Assembly: GCA_013696915.1 (NCBI GenBank)
Contig: JACCXR010000484.1
Location: 1-6,542, forward strand
DNA from: Euzebyaceae bacterium
GTDB taxonomy: Bacteria; Actinomycetota; Nitriliruptoria; Euzebyales; Egibacteraceae
DNA length: 6,542 bases
Reading direction: 5' to 3'
In this document: positions 1 through 6,542 of the stretch, piece by piece
Position numbering within the stretch: the stretch's first letter is position 1
Layout of the letters: each line of letters starts with the position of its first letter
Translations under genes and position numbers: made by a program
Notes under the pieces: generated by a model
Database searches by the model: none
Seen by the model: only the letters and a program-made list of their open reading frames with translations
What the model was told of the DNA's origin: nothing

Positions 1-646
1 CGACGCGGCGCACCTGTACCGCGACCTGCTCGACCACCCGGCCGCCCGCCGGGCGCGGCGCCGGCTGGCCCGCACGGTCCCGTCGCTGTCCGGGTTCGTG
101 ATGCTCCTCGCCGTCCGCGGCGCCACGCCGGGGCTGCGCCACCACACCGTGCTCTTCCCCGCCGACTACGACGCCGAGTTCGACGCGCTCTTCGGGCCGG
201 CGCCGCGGCCGGTCCCCGACCCCACGGTCTACGTGTCGGTGCCGCACGACCCCGCCGTCGCGCCGGAGGGCCACGAGGCGTGGTTCGTCCTGGCGAACGC
301 TCCCCGCCAGGGACAGTGCGGGCTCGACTGGGACGCCCCCGGCCTCGCCGCGGGGTACGCCGACCGACTGCTCGACGTCATGGCCGCTCGCGGCCTCGAC
401 GTCCGCGACCGGGTGCTGTTCCGCGAGACCGTCACCCCCGCAGACCTCGAGCGCCGCACCCGCGCCGTCGGCGGCGCGATCTACGGCACGTCATCCAACG
501 GCCCGCGTGCGGCCTTCCTGCGCCCGTCCAACCGCGGTCCCGTCCCCGGCCTCTACCTCGTCGGCGGATCGAGCCACCCCGGCGGCGGTCTGCCGCTGGT
601 GCTGAAGTCCGCCGCGATCGTCGCCGACCTCGTCGGCCCCGCCTGA
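1..646 (+). CDS. CrtI-family phytoene/carotenoid desaturase, C-terminal part (5' end outside window)
   Basis: The frame is open from base 2, so the gene starts left of the window and about 214 residues are visible; the first in-frame ATG at 98 is internal. The visible part resembles the C-terminal half of bacterial CrtI-type desaturases, FAD-dependent flavoproteins that introduce double bonds into phytoene-like C30/C40 isoprenoids at the membrane. Recognisable stretches are SLSGFVMLLAVRG near the left edge, the substrate-domain segment HHTVLFPADYDAEFDALF, then DPTVYVSVP and GHEAWFVLANAP. Near the C-terminus is the FAD-contacting motif YLVGGSSHPGGGLP (codons around 560-600), the family hallmark, followed by a final helix with AAIVADLV. 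The stop is TGA at 644-646. It converges on the SufR-like regulator with only 21 bases between stops. The exact substrate (phytoene, diapophytoene or a later carotenoid intermediate) and any crtB partner cannot be judged because the upstream genes are not in view. Confidence 0.88.
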   Translation, partial: DAAHLYRDLLDHPAARRARRRLARTVPSLSGFVMLLAVRGATPGLRHHTVLFPADYDAEFDALFGPAPRPVPDPTVYVSVPHDPAVAPEGHEAWFVLANAPRQGQCGLDWDAPGLAAGYADRLLDVMAARGLDVRDRVLFRETVTPADLERRTRAVGGAIYGTSSNGPRAAFLRPSNRGPVPGLYLVGGSSHPGGGLPLVLKSAAIVADLVGPA

Positions 647-667
647 TCCGCCCGCGGCCGCCCTGCC

Positions 668-1315
668 TCAGCGGGGGACGACCTCGTAGGCGCAGACGTG
701 GGCGCCGGCCATCATGTGGAAGGTGCGGCGCACGACCGCCCCGTCGAGGACCTCCTGGAGGAAGGCGAGCTCGCTGCGGCAGGCGGCGGCGTAGCGCAGG
801 GCAACGCCGTGGATGGCGCAGTTGTGCTCGACGATGACGTACGAGCCGTCGCCGCGGGCCTCGAACTCCGCGAGGTAGCCGTCCTCGTCGAGGATCGCCG
901 TGAGCTCCGCGACCTTCCCGCCGAGATCCCGGCCGGCCGTCCGCCGGCGGGCGTCGGCGACCCGCCGCGCGCCGCGGCGCGCGAAGACCCGTTCGACGAC
1001 GTCTGGGTCCTCGTCGGCGAGGTAGGTGAGCAGCTCGTTGGTCAGTTCCGCGTACGCGCGCGGGAACAGCGCCGACGCAGTCGGGGTCAGCCGGTAGCGG
1101 TGCTTCGGCCGTCCGGGCCCCGTGCGTTCCGAGCGGTAGACGACGAGGCCGTCGCGTTCCAGGGCGGTCAGGTGCTGGCGCATCCCGCTGACGGTGATCG
1201 CGACGCCGGCGGCGAGGGCCTCGACCGTCTCCTCGCCGTGGCGCTTCAGGTGCTCGAGCACGGCCCGCCGGGTCGGCGGCAGCGTCGCGAGAGCGGGATG
1301 GGCGGCCACGGTCAC
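668..1315 (-). CDS. SufR-like winged-helix transcriptional regulator with Cys-containing C-terminal domain
   Basis: This 215-residue cytoplasmic DNA-binding protein has an N-terminal winged helix-turn-helix of the ArsR/DeoR-like SufR type (about residues 12-78; SGMRQHLTALERDGLV is the recognition region). It is followed by the wing signature GPGRPKHRYRLT and a helical/C-terminal domain (about 85-215). SufR proteins bind an iron-sulfur cluster through C-terminal cysteines and repress suf or related operons. Here I see C166, C179 and C208, giving C-x12-C-x28-C. The spacing matches the first, second and fourth Cys of the C-x12-C-x13-C-x14-C pattern, but the third position is Ala193. Nearby His164, His169, His200 and His206 could substitute, which is inference. 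The GTG at 1315 overlaps a GGTGGG purine stretch (1315-1320). The in-frame GTG at 1309 sits five bases after it and may be the true start, giving 213 residues. The gene lies 45 bases downstream of the CDP-alcohol transferase on the same strand. No suf genes are in view, so its targets are unknown. Confidence 0.87.
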   Translation of the reverse strand: MTVAAHPALATLPPTRRAVLEHLKRHGEETVEALAAGVAITVSGMRQHLTALERDGLVVYRSERTGPGRPKHRYRLTPTASALFPRAYAELTNELLTYLADEDPDVVERVFARRGARRVADARRRTAGRDLGGKVAELTAILDEDGYLAEFEARGDGSYVIVEHNCAIHGVALRYAAACRSELAFLQEVLDGAVVRRTFHMMAGAHVCAYEVVPR

Positions 1316-1338
1316 CCACCCATGGTAGGCGCGCCCGA

Positions 1339-1352
1339 CGGGCGGCCGCCCG
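1339..1352. repeat. Perfect 14-bp palindrome upstream of the SufR-like gene
   Basis: CGGGCGGCCGCCCG is its own reverse complement. It lies in the 45-base gap between the CDP-alcohol transferase stop and the regulator start, 24-37 bases before GTG 1315. It could be an operator for autoregulation or a short hairpin at the end of the upstream gene. It contains only G and C, so chance is a real alternative in this genome. It does not resemble published SufR sites I know. Confidence 0.35.
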
Positions 1353-1360
1353 GCCCCGAG

Positions 1361-2110
1361 TCAGGACGGCAGCCCGATCAGCCGGCGTCGCACGACGACG
1401 ACGAGCTGGACGAGACCGACGACGCTGAACGTCGTCAGCGCCGCCAGCCCAAGAGTCGCGACCAGGGGTGCGCGGTCGACGAAGACGCCGCCGAAGTGGA
1501 TGCCCGCCGAGCAGAAGATGACGCGCATGGCGCGCTCGCCGACGGTCACGACGCCGATCTCGCCCATGCCCGCGTTGCCCGCGCGGGCCCGCAGGTACTC
1601 CAGCAGGCCGAAGGCCAGACCCGCGGCGAGCGCGAGCTCGGCCGGCGCCCCCACGGAGACGATGGCGAAGAGGTAGACGACGTCGTTGATGCGGTCGGCG
1701 AACGAGTCGAACACGTAGCCCCAGCGGGTGGTCCGATCGGTCAGCACCGCGACGCAGCCGTCGAGGGTGTCCCCGAGCCCGCTCGCGACCAGGATCCACC
1801 CGGCGAGCATCGGCCACCGCCCGCCGGCCGCCGCCGGCACGAACACCGCGAACGCCAGCCAGATGCTCCACACGGTGAGCATGTCGGGCAGGACGCCGCG
1901 CCGCGCGAGCGGCCGGGCGATGCGGTACGACATGATCAGCCACCCGCGCAGCCACGGGTTGCCCCGCGGGTCGTAGCCGTTGTGGAGCGGGGCCCACCGC
2001 TCGAAGTAGCCGGCGAGGTCGGGGATCGGGGCGGTGGGCGGGCGGGCCGTGACCAGGCTGAGCGCCACGAGGGCGGCCCCGGTGGCGAGCAGGAGGACCA
2101 ACGGCGTCAT
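1361..2110 (-). CDS. CDP-alcohol phosphatidyltransferase family membrane protein
   Basis: This is a 249-residue polytopic inner-membrane protein. The family transfers a phosphatidyl (or other CDP-activated) group from a CDP-alcohol to a second alcohol, as in phosphatidylglycerol-phosphate, phosphatidylinositol-phosphate or cardiolipin synthesis. The signature lies at residues 114-139: D114-x2-D117-G118-x2-A121, then G131, D135 and D139. All four metal-binding Asp are present with correct spacing, but the residue after A121 is Val122 where the family has Arg. After the motif come EYLRARAG (171-178) and GERAMRV (191-197), typical of this family. Hydrophobic helices are visible at about 3-20, 83-111, 143-170, 198-211 and 217-241. 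A start at 2110 (ATG) is chosen because the N-terminus then begins with a membrane segment; the same frame stays open upstream only as antisense of the oxidoreductase gene. No Shine-Dalgarno sequence precedes it, and a TACTGT box six bases upstream suggests a leaderless transcript. The acceptor alcohol cannot be told. Confidence 0.88.
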   Translation of the reverse strand: MTPLVLLLATGAALVALSLVTARPPTAPIPDLAGYFERWAPLHNGYDPRGNPWLRGWLIMSYRIARPLARRGVLPDMLTVWSIWLAFAVFVPAAAGGRWPMLAGWILVASGLGDTLDGCVAVLTDRTTRWGYVFDSFADRINDVVYLFAIVSVGAPAELALAAGLAFGLLEYLRARAGNAGMGEIGVVTVGERAMRVIFCSAGIHFGGVFVDRAPLVATLGLAALTTFSVVGLVQLVVVVRRRLIGLPS

Positions 2111-2116
2111 ACGCGA

Positions 2117-2122
2117 ACAGTA
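2117..2122 (-). promoter_or_regulatory. Candidate -10 element for the CDP-alcohol transferase gene (leaderless start)
   Basis: Read on the - strand this is TACTGT, a fit to TAnnnT, and six bases separate it from the ATG at 2110, so transcription would begin at or next to the start codon. No Shine-Dalgarno sequence is visible, which agrees with a leaderless mRNA, common in actinobacteria. No convincing -35 box is seen. Confidence 0.35.
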
Positions 2123-2173
2123 GAGGCCCGGCGCGGCGACCACCGCTGAGCGCCGGCCGGGGGCTGTCGCCTG

Positions 2174-2179
2174 TATCTT
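2174..2179 (+). promoter_or_regulatory. Candidate -10 element for the oxidoreductase / SpeE-like pair
   Basis: TATCTT fits TAnnnT and stands out as AT-rich in a GC-rich intergenic region. It would place the transcription start near 2186, leaving a short leader of about 18 bases that contains the GGAG ribosome binding site. No clear -35 box is present at 16-19 bases upstream. Confidence 0.35.
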
Positions 2180-2195
2180 TCTGCCCTTCGCGATC

Positions 2196-2199
2196 GGAG
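2196..2199 (+). promoter_or_regulatory. Ribosome binding site deciding the oxidoreductase start
   Basis: GGAG ends four bases before the ATG at 2204, but only one base before the overlapping in-frame GTG at 2201. The spacing favours ATG 2204, giving an N-terminus MRLGL that matches the family. Confidence 0.5.
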
Positions 2200-2203
2200 C
2201 GTG

Positions 2204-3226
<1,023 letters not shown>

Positions 3227-3241
3227 CCCAACCGACGAAGC

Positions 3242-3246
3242 GAGGA
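3242..3246 (+). promoter_or_regulatory. Ribosome binding site supporting a TTG start
   Basis: GAGGA lies four bases before TTG at 3251, in the 24-base gap after the oxidoreductase stop. No ATG or GTG in frame lies close enough to use it; the next in-frame ATG (codon 14) would cut into the first membrane helix. Confidence 0.55.
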
Positions 3247-3250
3247 CCTG

Positions 3251-5245
3251 TTGAGCGACCGGCTGCGTCTCGTCCTGGCGAGCTTCCTGATGCTCTTCGT
3301 GGAGCTGGCCCTGATCCGCTGGACCGGGTCGAACATCGTCTACCTGTCGTACTTCTCGAACTTCGTGCTGCTCGGCAGCTTCCTGGGCATCGGGATGGGG
3401 TTCCTGCGCGCGCGGGCGCGGGTCAACCTGTTCCCCTGGGCGCCGGTGGCGCTGGGGCTGCTGGTCGCCTTCGTGCTGCTGTTCCCGGTCCAGATCGACC
3501 GGCGGGGCGCGGAGCTCATCTACTTCGGCTCATCGCGCACGACGGGCCTGCCGACCTGGGTGACGCTGCCGGTCATCTTCGTCGCCGTGGCCCTGGTGCT
3601 GATGATGATCGCGGAGGGCGTGGCCCGGACGTTCGTGAAGTTCGAGCCGCTCGAGGCCTACCGGCTCGACATCGGCGGCAGCATCCTCGGCATCGTCGGG
3701 TTCTCGGTGCTGTCGTTCCTGCACGCGCCCCCCGTCGTGTGGGGGGTCGTCGCGACGCTGATCTTCCTGGTGCTCTACGGCCGGGCGACGAAGGTCGTGT
3801 CCGCGCTGATGCTGCTGGTGATGTGCGGCCTGCTGACCTGGGAGACGCTCGACCCCGAGTCGAGCTGGTCGCCGTACTACAAGGTCACCGCCGTCACGCA
3901 GCAGGCCGGCGCGGTGACGTTCGTGGCCGTCAACGGCATCCCCCATCAGGTGATCCAGGACAGCGACCGGCGGCGCGAGCGCGAGCCGATCTACTTCGCG
4001 CCCTACGAGCGGATCGTCGACAACCCCCTCGAGCGGGTGCTCGTCGTCGGGGCGGGCAACGGCAGCGACGTCGCCCTGGCGCTCGAGAACGGCGCGCAGC
4101 ACGTCGACGCCGTCGAGATCGACCCGCGGCTGTACCAGCTCGGAGAGGAGCTCCATCCCAGCCGTCCCTACGACGACCCGCGCGTCGAGGTGCACATCGA
4201 CGACGGTCGCGCGTTCCTCGAGCGGACCGACGCGCTGTACGACCTCATCATCTTCGCGCTGCCCGACTCGCTCACGCTGGTGTCGGGCCAGTCGTCGCTG
4301 CGCCTGGAGAGCTACCTGTTCACGATCGACGCGCTGCGCGAGGCCCGCGACCATCTCCGGCCCGGCGGCACCTTCGCGATGTACAACTACTACCGGCAGG
4401 ACTGGCTGATCGACCGGCTGGCCAGCACCCTGGAGGAGGCCTTCGGCCGGCCGCCGTGCATCGACACCGTCGAGGGCACCGCCGGTCTGGCGATGCTCGC
4501 CGACAGCCTCGACCCCGCCGCGCTGGAGTGCGCGGCCGTCTGGTCGCCGCGGGTGGCATCGGTGCCGCCGCCGGTCGGGGACGACTACCCCTTCCTGTAC
4601 CTGCGCGACCGCGGCCTGCCGAGCTTCTACATCTTGGTGATCGGCCTGATCCTGCTCGCGTCCGTGGTCTTCATCCGGCTTGCCGCCGGGCCGCTGCGGC
4701 AGATGGCCGGCTACGTCGACCTGTTCTTCATGGGCACGGCCTTCCTGCTGCTGGAGACGAAGAACGTCGTGCAGTTCGCGCTGCTGTTCGGCACGACCTG
4801 GTTCGTGAACGCGCTCGTGTTCACCGGCGTGCTCCTGTCGGTGTACATCGCGGTCGAGGTCGCCCGACGCGTGCGCCTCCCACGGCCGACGCTGCTGTAC
4901 GGGGCGCTGCTCGCCGCGCTGGTCGTCGCCTGGGTCGTGCCGCAGAACGCGCTACTCGGCCTGCCGGCCGTGCCCCGGTTCGTGGTCGCGGTGGTGCTCG
5001 CGTTCACGCCGATCTTCCTGGCCAATCTCGTGTTCGCGCAGCGCTTCGCCGGCGTCGGCGCGTCGGCGACGGCGTTCGGCGCCAACCTGCTCGGGGCGAT
5101 GGTCGGCGGTCTGCTGGAGTACGCGTCGCTGCTCGTGGGCTACCGCGCCCTGCTCATCCTGGCCGCAGTCCTGTACGGGCTCGCGTTCCTCTTCGGCCGG
5201 CGCTACCTGGCGCCGGGCACCCCCCGCCTGACCCGCCCCGCCTGA
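3251..5245 (+). CDS. Polytopic membrane protein with embedded spermidine-synthase-like (SpeE-like) domain
   Basis: A 664-residue protein in three parts. Residues 1-200 hold about six or seven membrane helices (near 7-24, 30-51, 63-80, 104-122, 140-158, 161-177, 182-197). Residues 205-435 form a Rossmann-type SAM/dcSAM-binding domain like spermidine synthase: SPYYKVT (207-213), GAGNG (267-271), VEIDP (288-292) with acidic E289, DDGRAF (317-322) and RPGG (370-373). Residues 458-650 hold six or seven further helices, including the segment FMGTAFLLLETKNV (493-506) recurrent in this family. The usual catalytic region D-x-x-D-P reads A336-L-P-D339-S, so the first Asp, the catalytic base in true aminopropyltransferases, is Ala. 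SpeE's SPYQ is also SPYY. A classical polyamine synthase activity is therefore doubtful; these membrane fusions have no firmly established function that I know of. TTG 3251 is supported by GAGGA upstream. It is probably co-transcribed with the oxidoreductase. Its last 18 codons lie in a tandem duplication. Confidence 0.87.
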   Translation: MSDRLRLVLASFLMLFVELALIRWTGSNIVYLSYFSNFVLLGSFLGIGMGFLRARARVNLFPWAPVALGLLVAFVLLFPVQIDRRGAELIYFGSSRTTGLPTWVTLPVIFVAVALVLMMIAEGVARTFVKFEPLEAYRLDIGGSILGIVGFSVLSFLHAPPVVWGVVATLIFLVLYGRATKVVSALMLLVMCGLLTWETLDPESSWSPYYKVTAVTQQAGAVTFVAVNGIPHQVIQDSDRRREREPIYFAPYERIVDNPLERVLVVGAGNGSDVALALENGAQHVDAVEIDPRLYQLGEELHPSRPYDDPRVEVHIDDGRAFLERTDALYDLIIFALPDSLTLVSGQSSLRLESYLFTIDALREARDHLRPGGTFAMYNYYRQDWLIDRLASTLEEAFGRPPCIDTVEGTAGLAMLADSLDPAALECAAVWSPRVASVPPPVGDDYPFLYLRDRGLPSFYILVIGLILLASVVFIRLAAGPLRQMAGYVDLFFMGTAFLLLETKNVVQFALLFGTTWFVNALVFTGVLLSVYIAVEVARRVRLPRPTLLYGALLAALVVAWVVPQNALLGLPAVPRFVVAVVLAFTPIFLANLVFAQRFAGVGASATAFGANLLGAMVGGLLEYASLLVGYRALLILAAVLYGLAFLFGRRYLAPGTPRLTRPA

Positions 5246-5302
5246 CCTCTTCGGCCGGCGCTGCCTGGCGCCGGGCACCCCCGCCTGACCCTCCCCGCCT
5301 GA
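5188..5302 (+). repeat. Tandem duplication, 58 bp + 57 bp, spanning the stop codon of the SpeE-like gene
   Basis: Copy 1 is 5188-5245 and ends with the TGA stop. Copy 2 is 5246-5302, directly adjoining. They differ at three places: A5204 versus G in copy 2, a run of six C (from 5220) versus five, and G5235 versus T. Each copy itself ends with a shorter direct repeat of period 14 bases (GCCTGA at 5226, 5240, 5283 and 5297). Copy 1 encodes residues 647-664 of the protein; copy 2 is untranslated. If the stop were read through, the frame would end at the equivalent TGA, 5300-5302. Confidence 0.93.
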
Positions 5303-5491
5303 CCCTCACAGGCGCGCGGGAGCGCCAGACCCGGCCACGTCGGGACCGCCTGCCGCCTCCGAGGTGGATTTTTCGGGTATCCGAAGAATCCACCCCGGAA
5401 GGGCAAGCACCCGGGTCCAGGGCCTTGTCCCTGCGGTCCCCGCCGCCGGTGGGAGAGTCCCCGCGACGGCCGGGCACGGCCCCTTCAGCCC
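5246..5491. other. Convergent intergenic region
   Basis: This 246-base gap separates the SpeE-like gene (+) from the BTAD regulator (-). It contains the second copy of the tandem duplication (to 5302) and the hairpin at 5363-5394. A small GC-only stem also occurs at 5468-5481 (GGCCG / CGGCC, four-base loop), close to the regulator's stop. Between 5303 and 5362 and between 5395 and 5467 I see no gene, RNA gene or convincing motif. Confidence 0.7.
5363..5394. terminator. Long inverted repeat / hairpin, probable bidirectional terminator
   Basis: Arm 1 (5363-5376, GGTGGATTTTTCGG) and arm 2 (5381-5394, CCGAAGAATCCACC) pair over 14 positions with a single G-U wobble and a four-base loop, GTAT. It sits between two convergent genes, 117 bases after the SpeE-like stop and 97 bases beyond the BTAD regulator stop, as expected for a shared terminator. 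No U-tract follows on either strand, so it would be of the actinobacterial type without a U-tail. A dimer-binding operator or a dispersed palindromic element is the alternative. Confidence 0.6.
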
Positions 5492-6542
5492 CTACCGCGG
5501 CGCCGGCCGTGTCGGGAACGGCGCCGCCTCGAGGCCGAGGTCGCCCATGGCCGCCACGTAGGCGGCGTGGCGGCGGCGCGCCTCCCCGTGGCGGCCGGCG
5601 CCGCGCAGGCAGCGCACGAGCGCCAGGTGGGCCGGCTCGTCGTAGGGGTCGCGCTCGAGGACGCGCCGGTACAGGCGGGCCGCGCCGTCGAGATCCCCTG
5701 CCCTTGCGCGCTCTCCGGCGAGGGCGCGGGCCACGTCGACGGCGGTCGTCCGCGCCTCCTCGCGCACTGCGGCCGACCAGTGCTGCCCGGCGTCCTCCTC
5801 GAGGAAGTCGCCCGCGTAGGCGTGCTCGGCGCGGGCGAGCAGCGTCAGGGCGGCCGGCCGGTCGCCGGCCGCCAGGCGCTGGAGGCCTGCGGCCGCGGTC
5901 GCGAGGAACGCCTCGACGTCGACCGCGACGGTGGCGAGTTCCAGGCGCAGCAGCCCGTCCTCGGCCGCGATGTAGTGCTCCGCCGGGTGTGCCCGGCCGG
6001 GGTCGAGGACGGTGCGCAGCGTCGACAGCTGGACGGAGAGGCGCCCGGCGAGGCGCTCGGGGTCCTCACCGGGCCAGAGCGCGGCCATCACGGTCTCGCG
6101 CGGGGTCGGGCGGCCCCGGCGGGCCACCAGGATCTTCAGCAGGTCGCGGGCCTTGCGCGACTGCCAGTCGGACAGCGGCACGGCCACGCCGGACCGCAGC
6201 AGGCGGAAGCCGCCGAGGGACTGCACGGCGACGGCGGGCGCCTGGCCGTCGAGGTCGGCGAGCAGCCGCTCGGCCGCCGCCGCGTGGGCCCGGGCGCCGA
6301 TCGCGCGGAGCGCGGTCGCGGCCTCCTCGGCGAGGATCCGGCCGTCGAGCCCGCCGGTGCGCCCGGCGAGGGCGAGTTCGGCGCGCCCGAGCCCGAGCGG
6401 GCTGCCGAGCGCCCGCCACAGCGCGACCGCCTCCTCCAGCCATGCCGTCGCCTGCGGCGCATCCGGCCGGGCGGCGGCGCGCAGCTCCAGCGCCTCGGCC
6501 AGTCCGGGCCGGTCACGGCGCTCGCCGGCCGCGGTCAACGCC
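5492..6542 (-). CDS. BTAD-type transcriptional regulator, C-terminal part (5' end outside window)
   Basis: The reading frame stays open to the right edge, so the TTG at 6538 is probably internal and the gene starts beyond the window. Counting from that codon, 348 residues are visible. Residues 1-100 are Ala/Leu/Arg-rich helices that look like the end of a TPR-type region. Residues 106-180 are an OmpR/SARP-like winged helix (LGGFRLLRSG, then SRKARDLLKILVARRGRP, LWPGEDP and LSVQLSTLRTVLDPG). Residues about 200-340 are the bacterial transcriptional activator domain, with DVEAFL, YAGDFLEED, then TPR-like helices including YRRVLERDPYDEPAHLALVRCL and the AYVAAMGDLGLEAAP end. BTAD proteins are DNA-binding activators; SARPs carry this pair at the N-terminus. 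Here it is C-terminal, as in large MalT/AAA-type ATPase regulators of actinobacteria, so an N-terminal ATPase is predicted but unseen. Stop is TAG at 5494-5492. Targets are unknown. Confidence 0.85.
   Translation of the reverse strand, partial: ALTAAGERRDRPGLAEALELRAAARPDAPQATAWLEEAVALWRALGSPLGLGRAELALAGRTGGLDGRILAEEAATALRAIGARAHAAAAERLLADLDGQAPAVAVQSLGGFRLLRSGVAVPLSDWQSRKARDLLKILVARRGRPTPRETVMAALWPGEDPERLAGRLSVQLSTLRTVLDPGRAHPAEHYIAAEDGLLRLELATVAVDVEAFLATAAAGLQRLAAGDRPAALTLLARAEHAYAGDFLEEDAGQHWSAAVREEARTTAVDVARALAGERARAGDLDGAARLYRRVLERDPYDEPAHLALVRCLRGAGRHGEARRRHAAYVAAMGDLGLEAAPFPTRPAPR

Noticed and set aside
651..675. Possible terminator hairpin (CCCGC ... GCGGG) between the desaturase and the SufR-like gene
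   Set aside because: Only five GC pairs with a 15-base loop and overlapping the regulator's stop codon; expected by chance at this composition.
698..2149. Long + strand open frame of 483 codons opposite the regulator and the CDP-alcohol transferase
   Set aside because: A typical GC-rich shadow frame: Arg/Gly/Asp/His-rich translation with no recognisable domain, and it spans two genes clearly coded on the other strand.
3530..4354. - strand open frame of 274 codons opposite the SpeE-like gene
   Set aside because: Antisense to a protein with clear motifs; His/Asp/Arg/Gln-rich translation without domain signals.
5154..5477. Small - strand open frames with internal peptide repeats around 5154-5477
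   Set aside because: The repeated peptide simply reflects the tandem DNA duplication at 5188-5302; there is no ribosome binding site or family resemblance.
6536..6538. TTG at 6538 as the true start of the BTAD regulator
   Set aside because: The frame remains open to the window edge, no upstream sequence is visible to judge a ribosome binding site, and the N-terminal helices look like the middle of a larger domain.

Overview
The window is a very GC-rich, densely coding stretch of bacterial chromosome. The F420-type luciferase-like oxidoreductase, the C-terminal wHTH-BTAD regulator, the strong G/C bias at codon third positions and the GTG/TTG starts point to an actinobacterium. A deep-branching class such as Thermoleophilia is possible, but that is an impression and not shown by the sequence. 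I see no rRNA, tRNA, CRISPR array, insertion sequence or phage gene.

Layout, left to right. (1) The 3' part of a CrtI-type carotenoid desaturase enters from the left edge on the + strand and ends at 646. (2) Convergent to it, on the - strand, is a SufR-like winged-helix regulator with a cysteine-bearing C-terminal domain (668-1315). Upstream of that on the same strand is a membrane CDP-alcohol phosphatidyltransferase (1361-2110). (3) A 93-base divergent intergenic region (2111-2203) carries candidate -10 elements for both directions. (4) A + strand pair follows: a Rv3520c-type F420-dependent LLM oxidoreductase (2204-3226) and, 24 bases later, a large membrane protein with an embedded spermidine-synthase-like domain (3251-5245). 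(5) A 246-base convergent intergenic region (5246-5491) holds the second copy of a 58/57-bp tandem duplication that includes the preceding gene's stop codon, and a striking 14-bp-stem hairpin. (6) The C-terminal part of a BTAD-type transcriptional regulator on the - strand runs off the right edge (5492-6542).

How the genes may work together. Carotenoid desaturation, phospholipid head-group transfer and a polytopic membrane protein all concern the membrane or isoprenoid lipids. The SufR-like protein could link some of this to iron-sulfur or redox status. This is inference from proximity only. The most unusual points are the membrane SpeE-like protein with the usual catalytic Asp replaced by Ala, the CDP-alcohol transferase whose signature has Val in place of the conserved Arg, the SufR-like protein with only three of four Cys positions, the tandem duplication across a stop codon, and the AT-rich perfect-looking hairpin in the right-hand intergenic region. 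I did not find clear evidence for a wholly new defence or mobile system.
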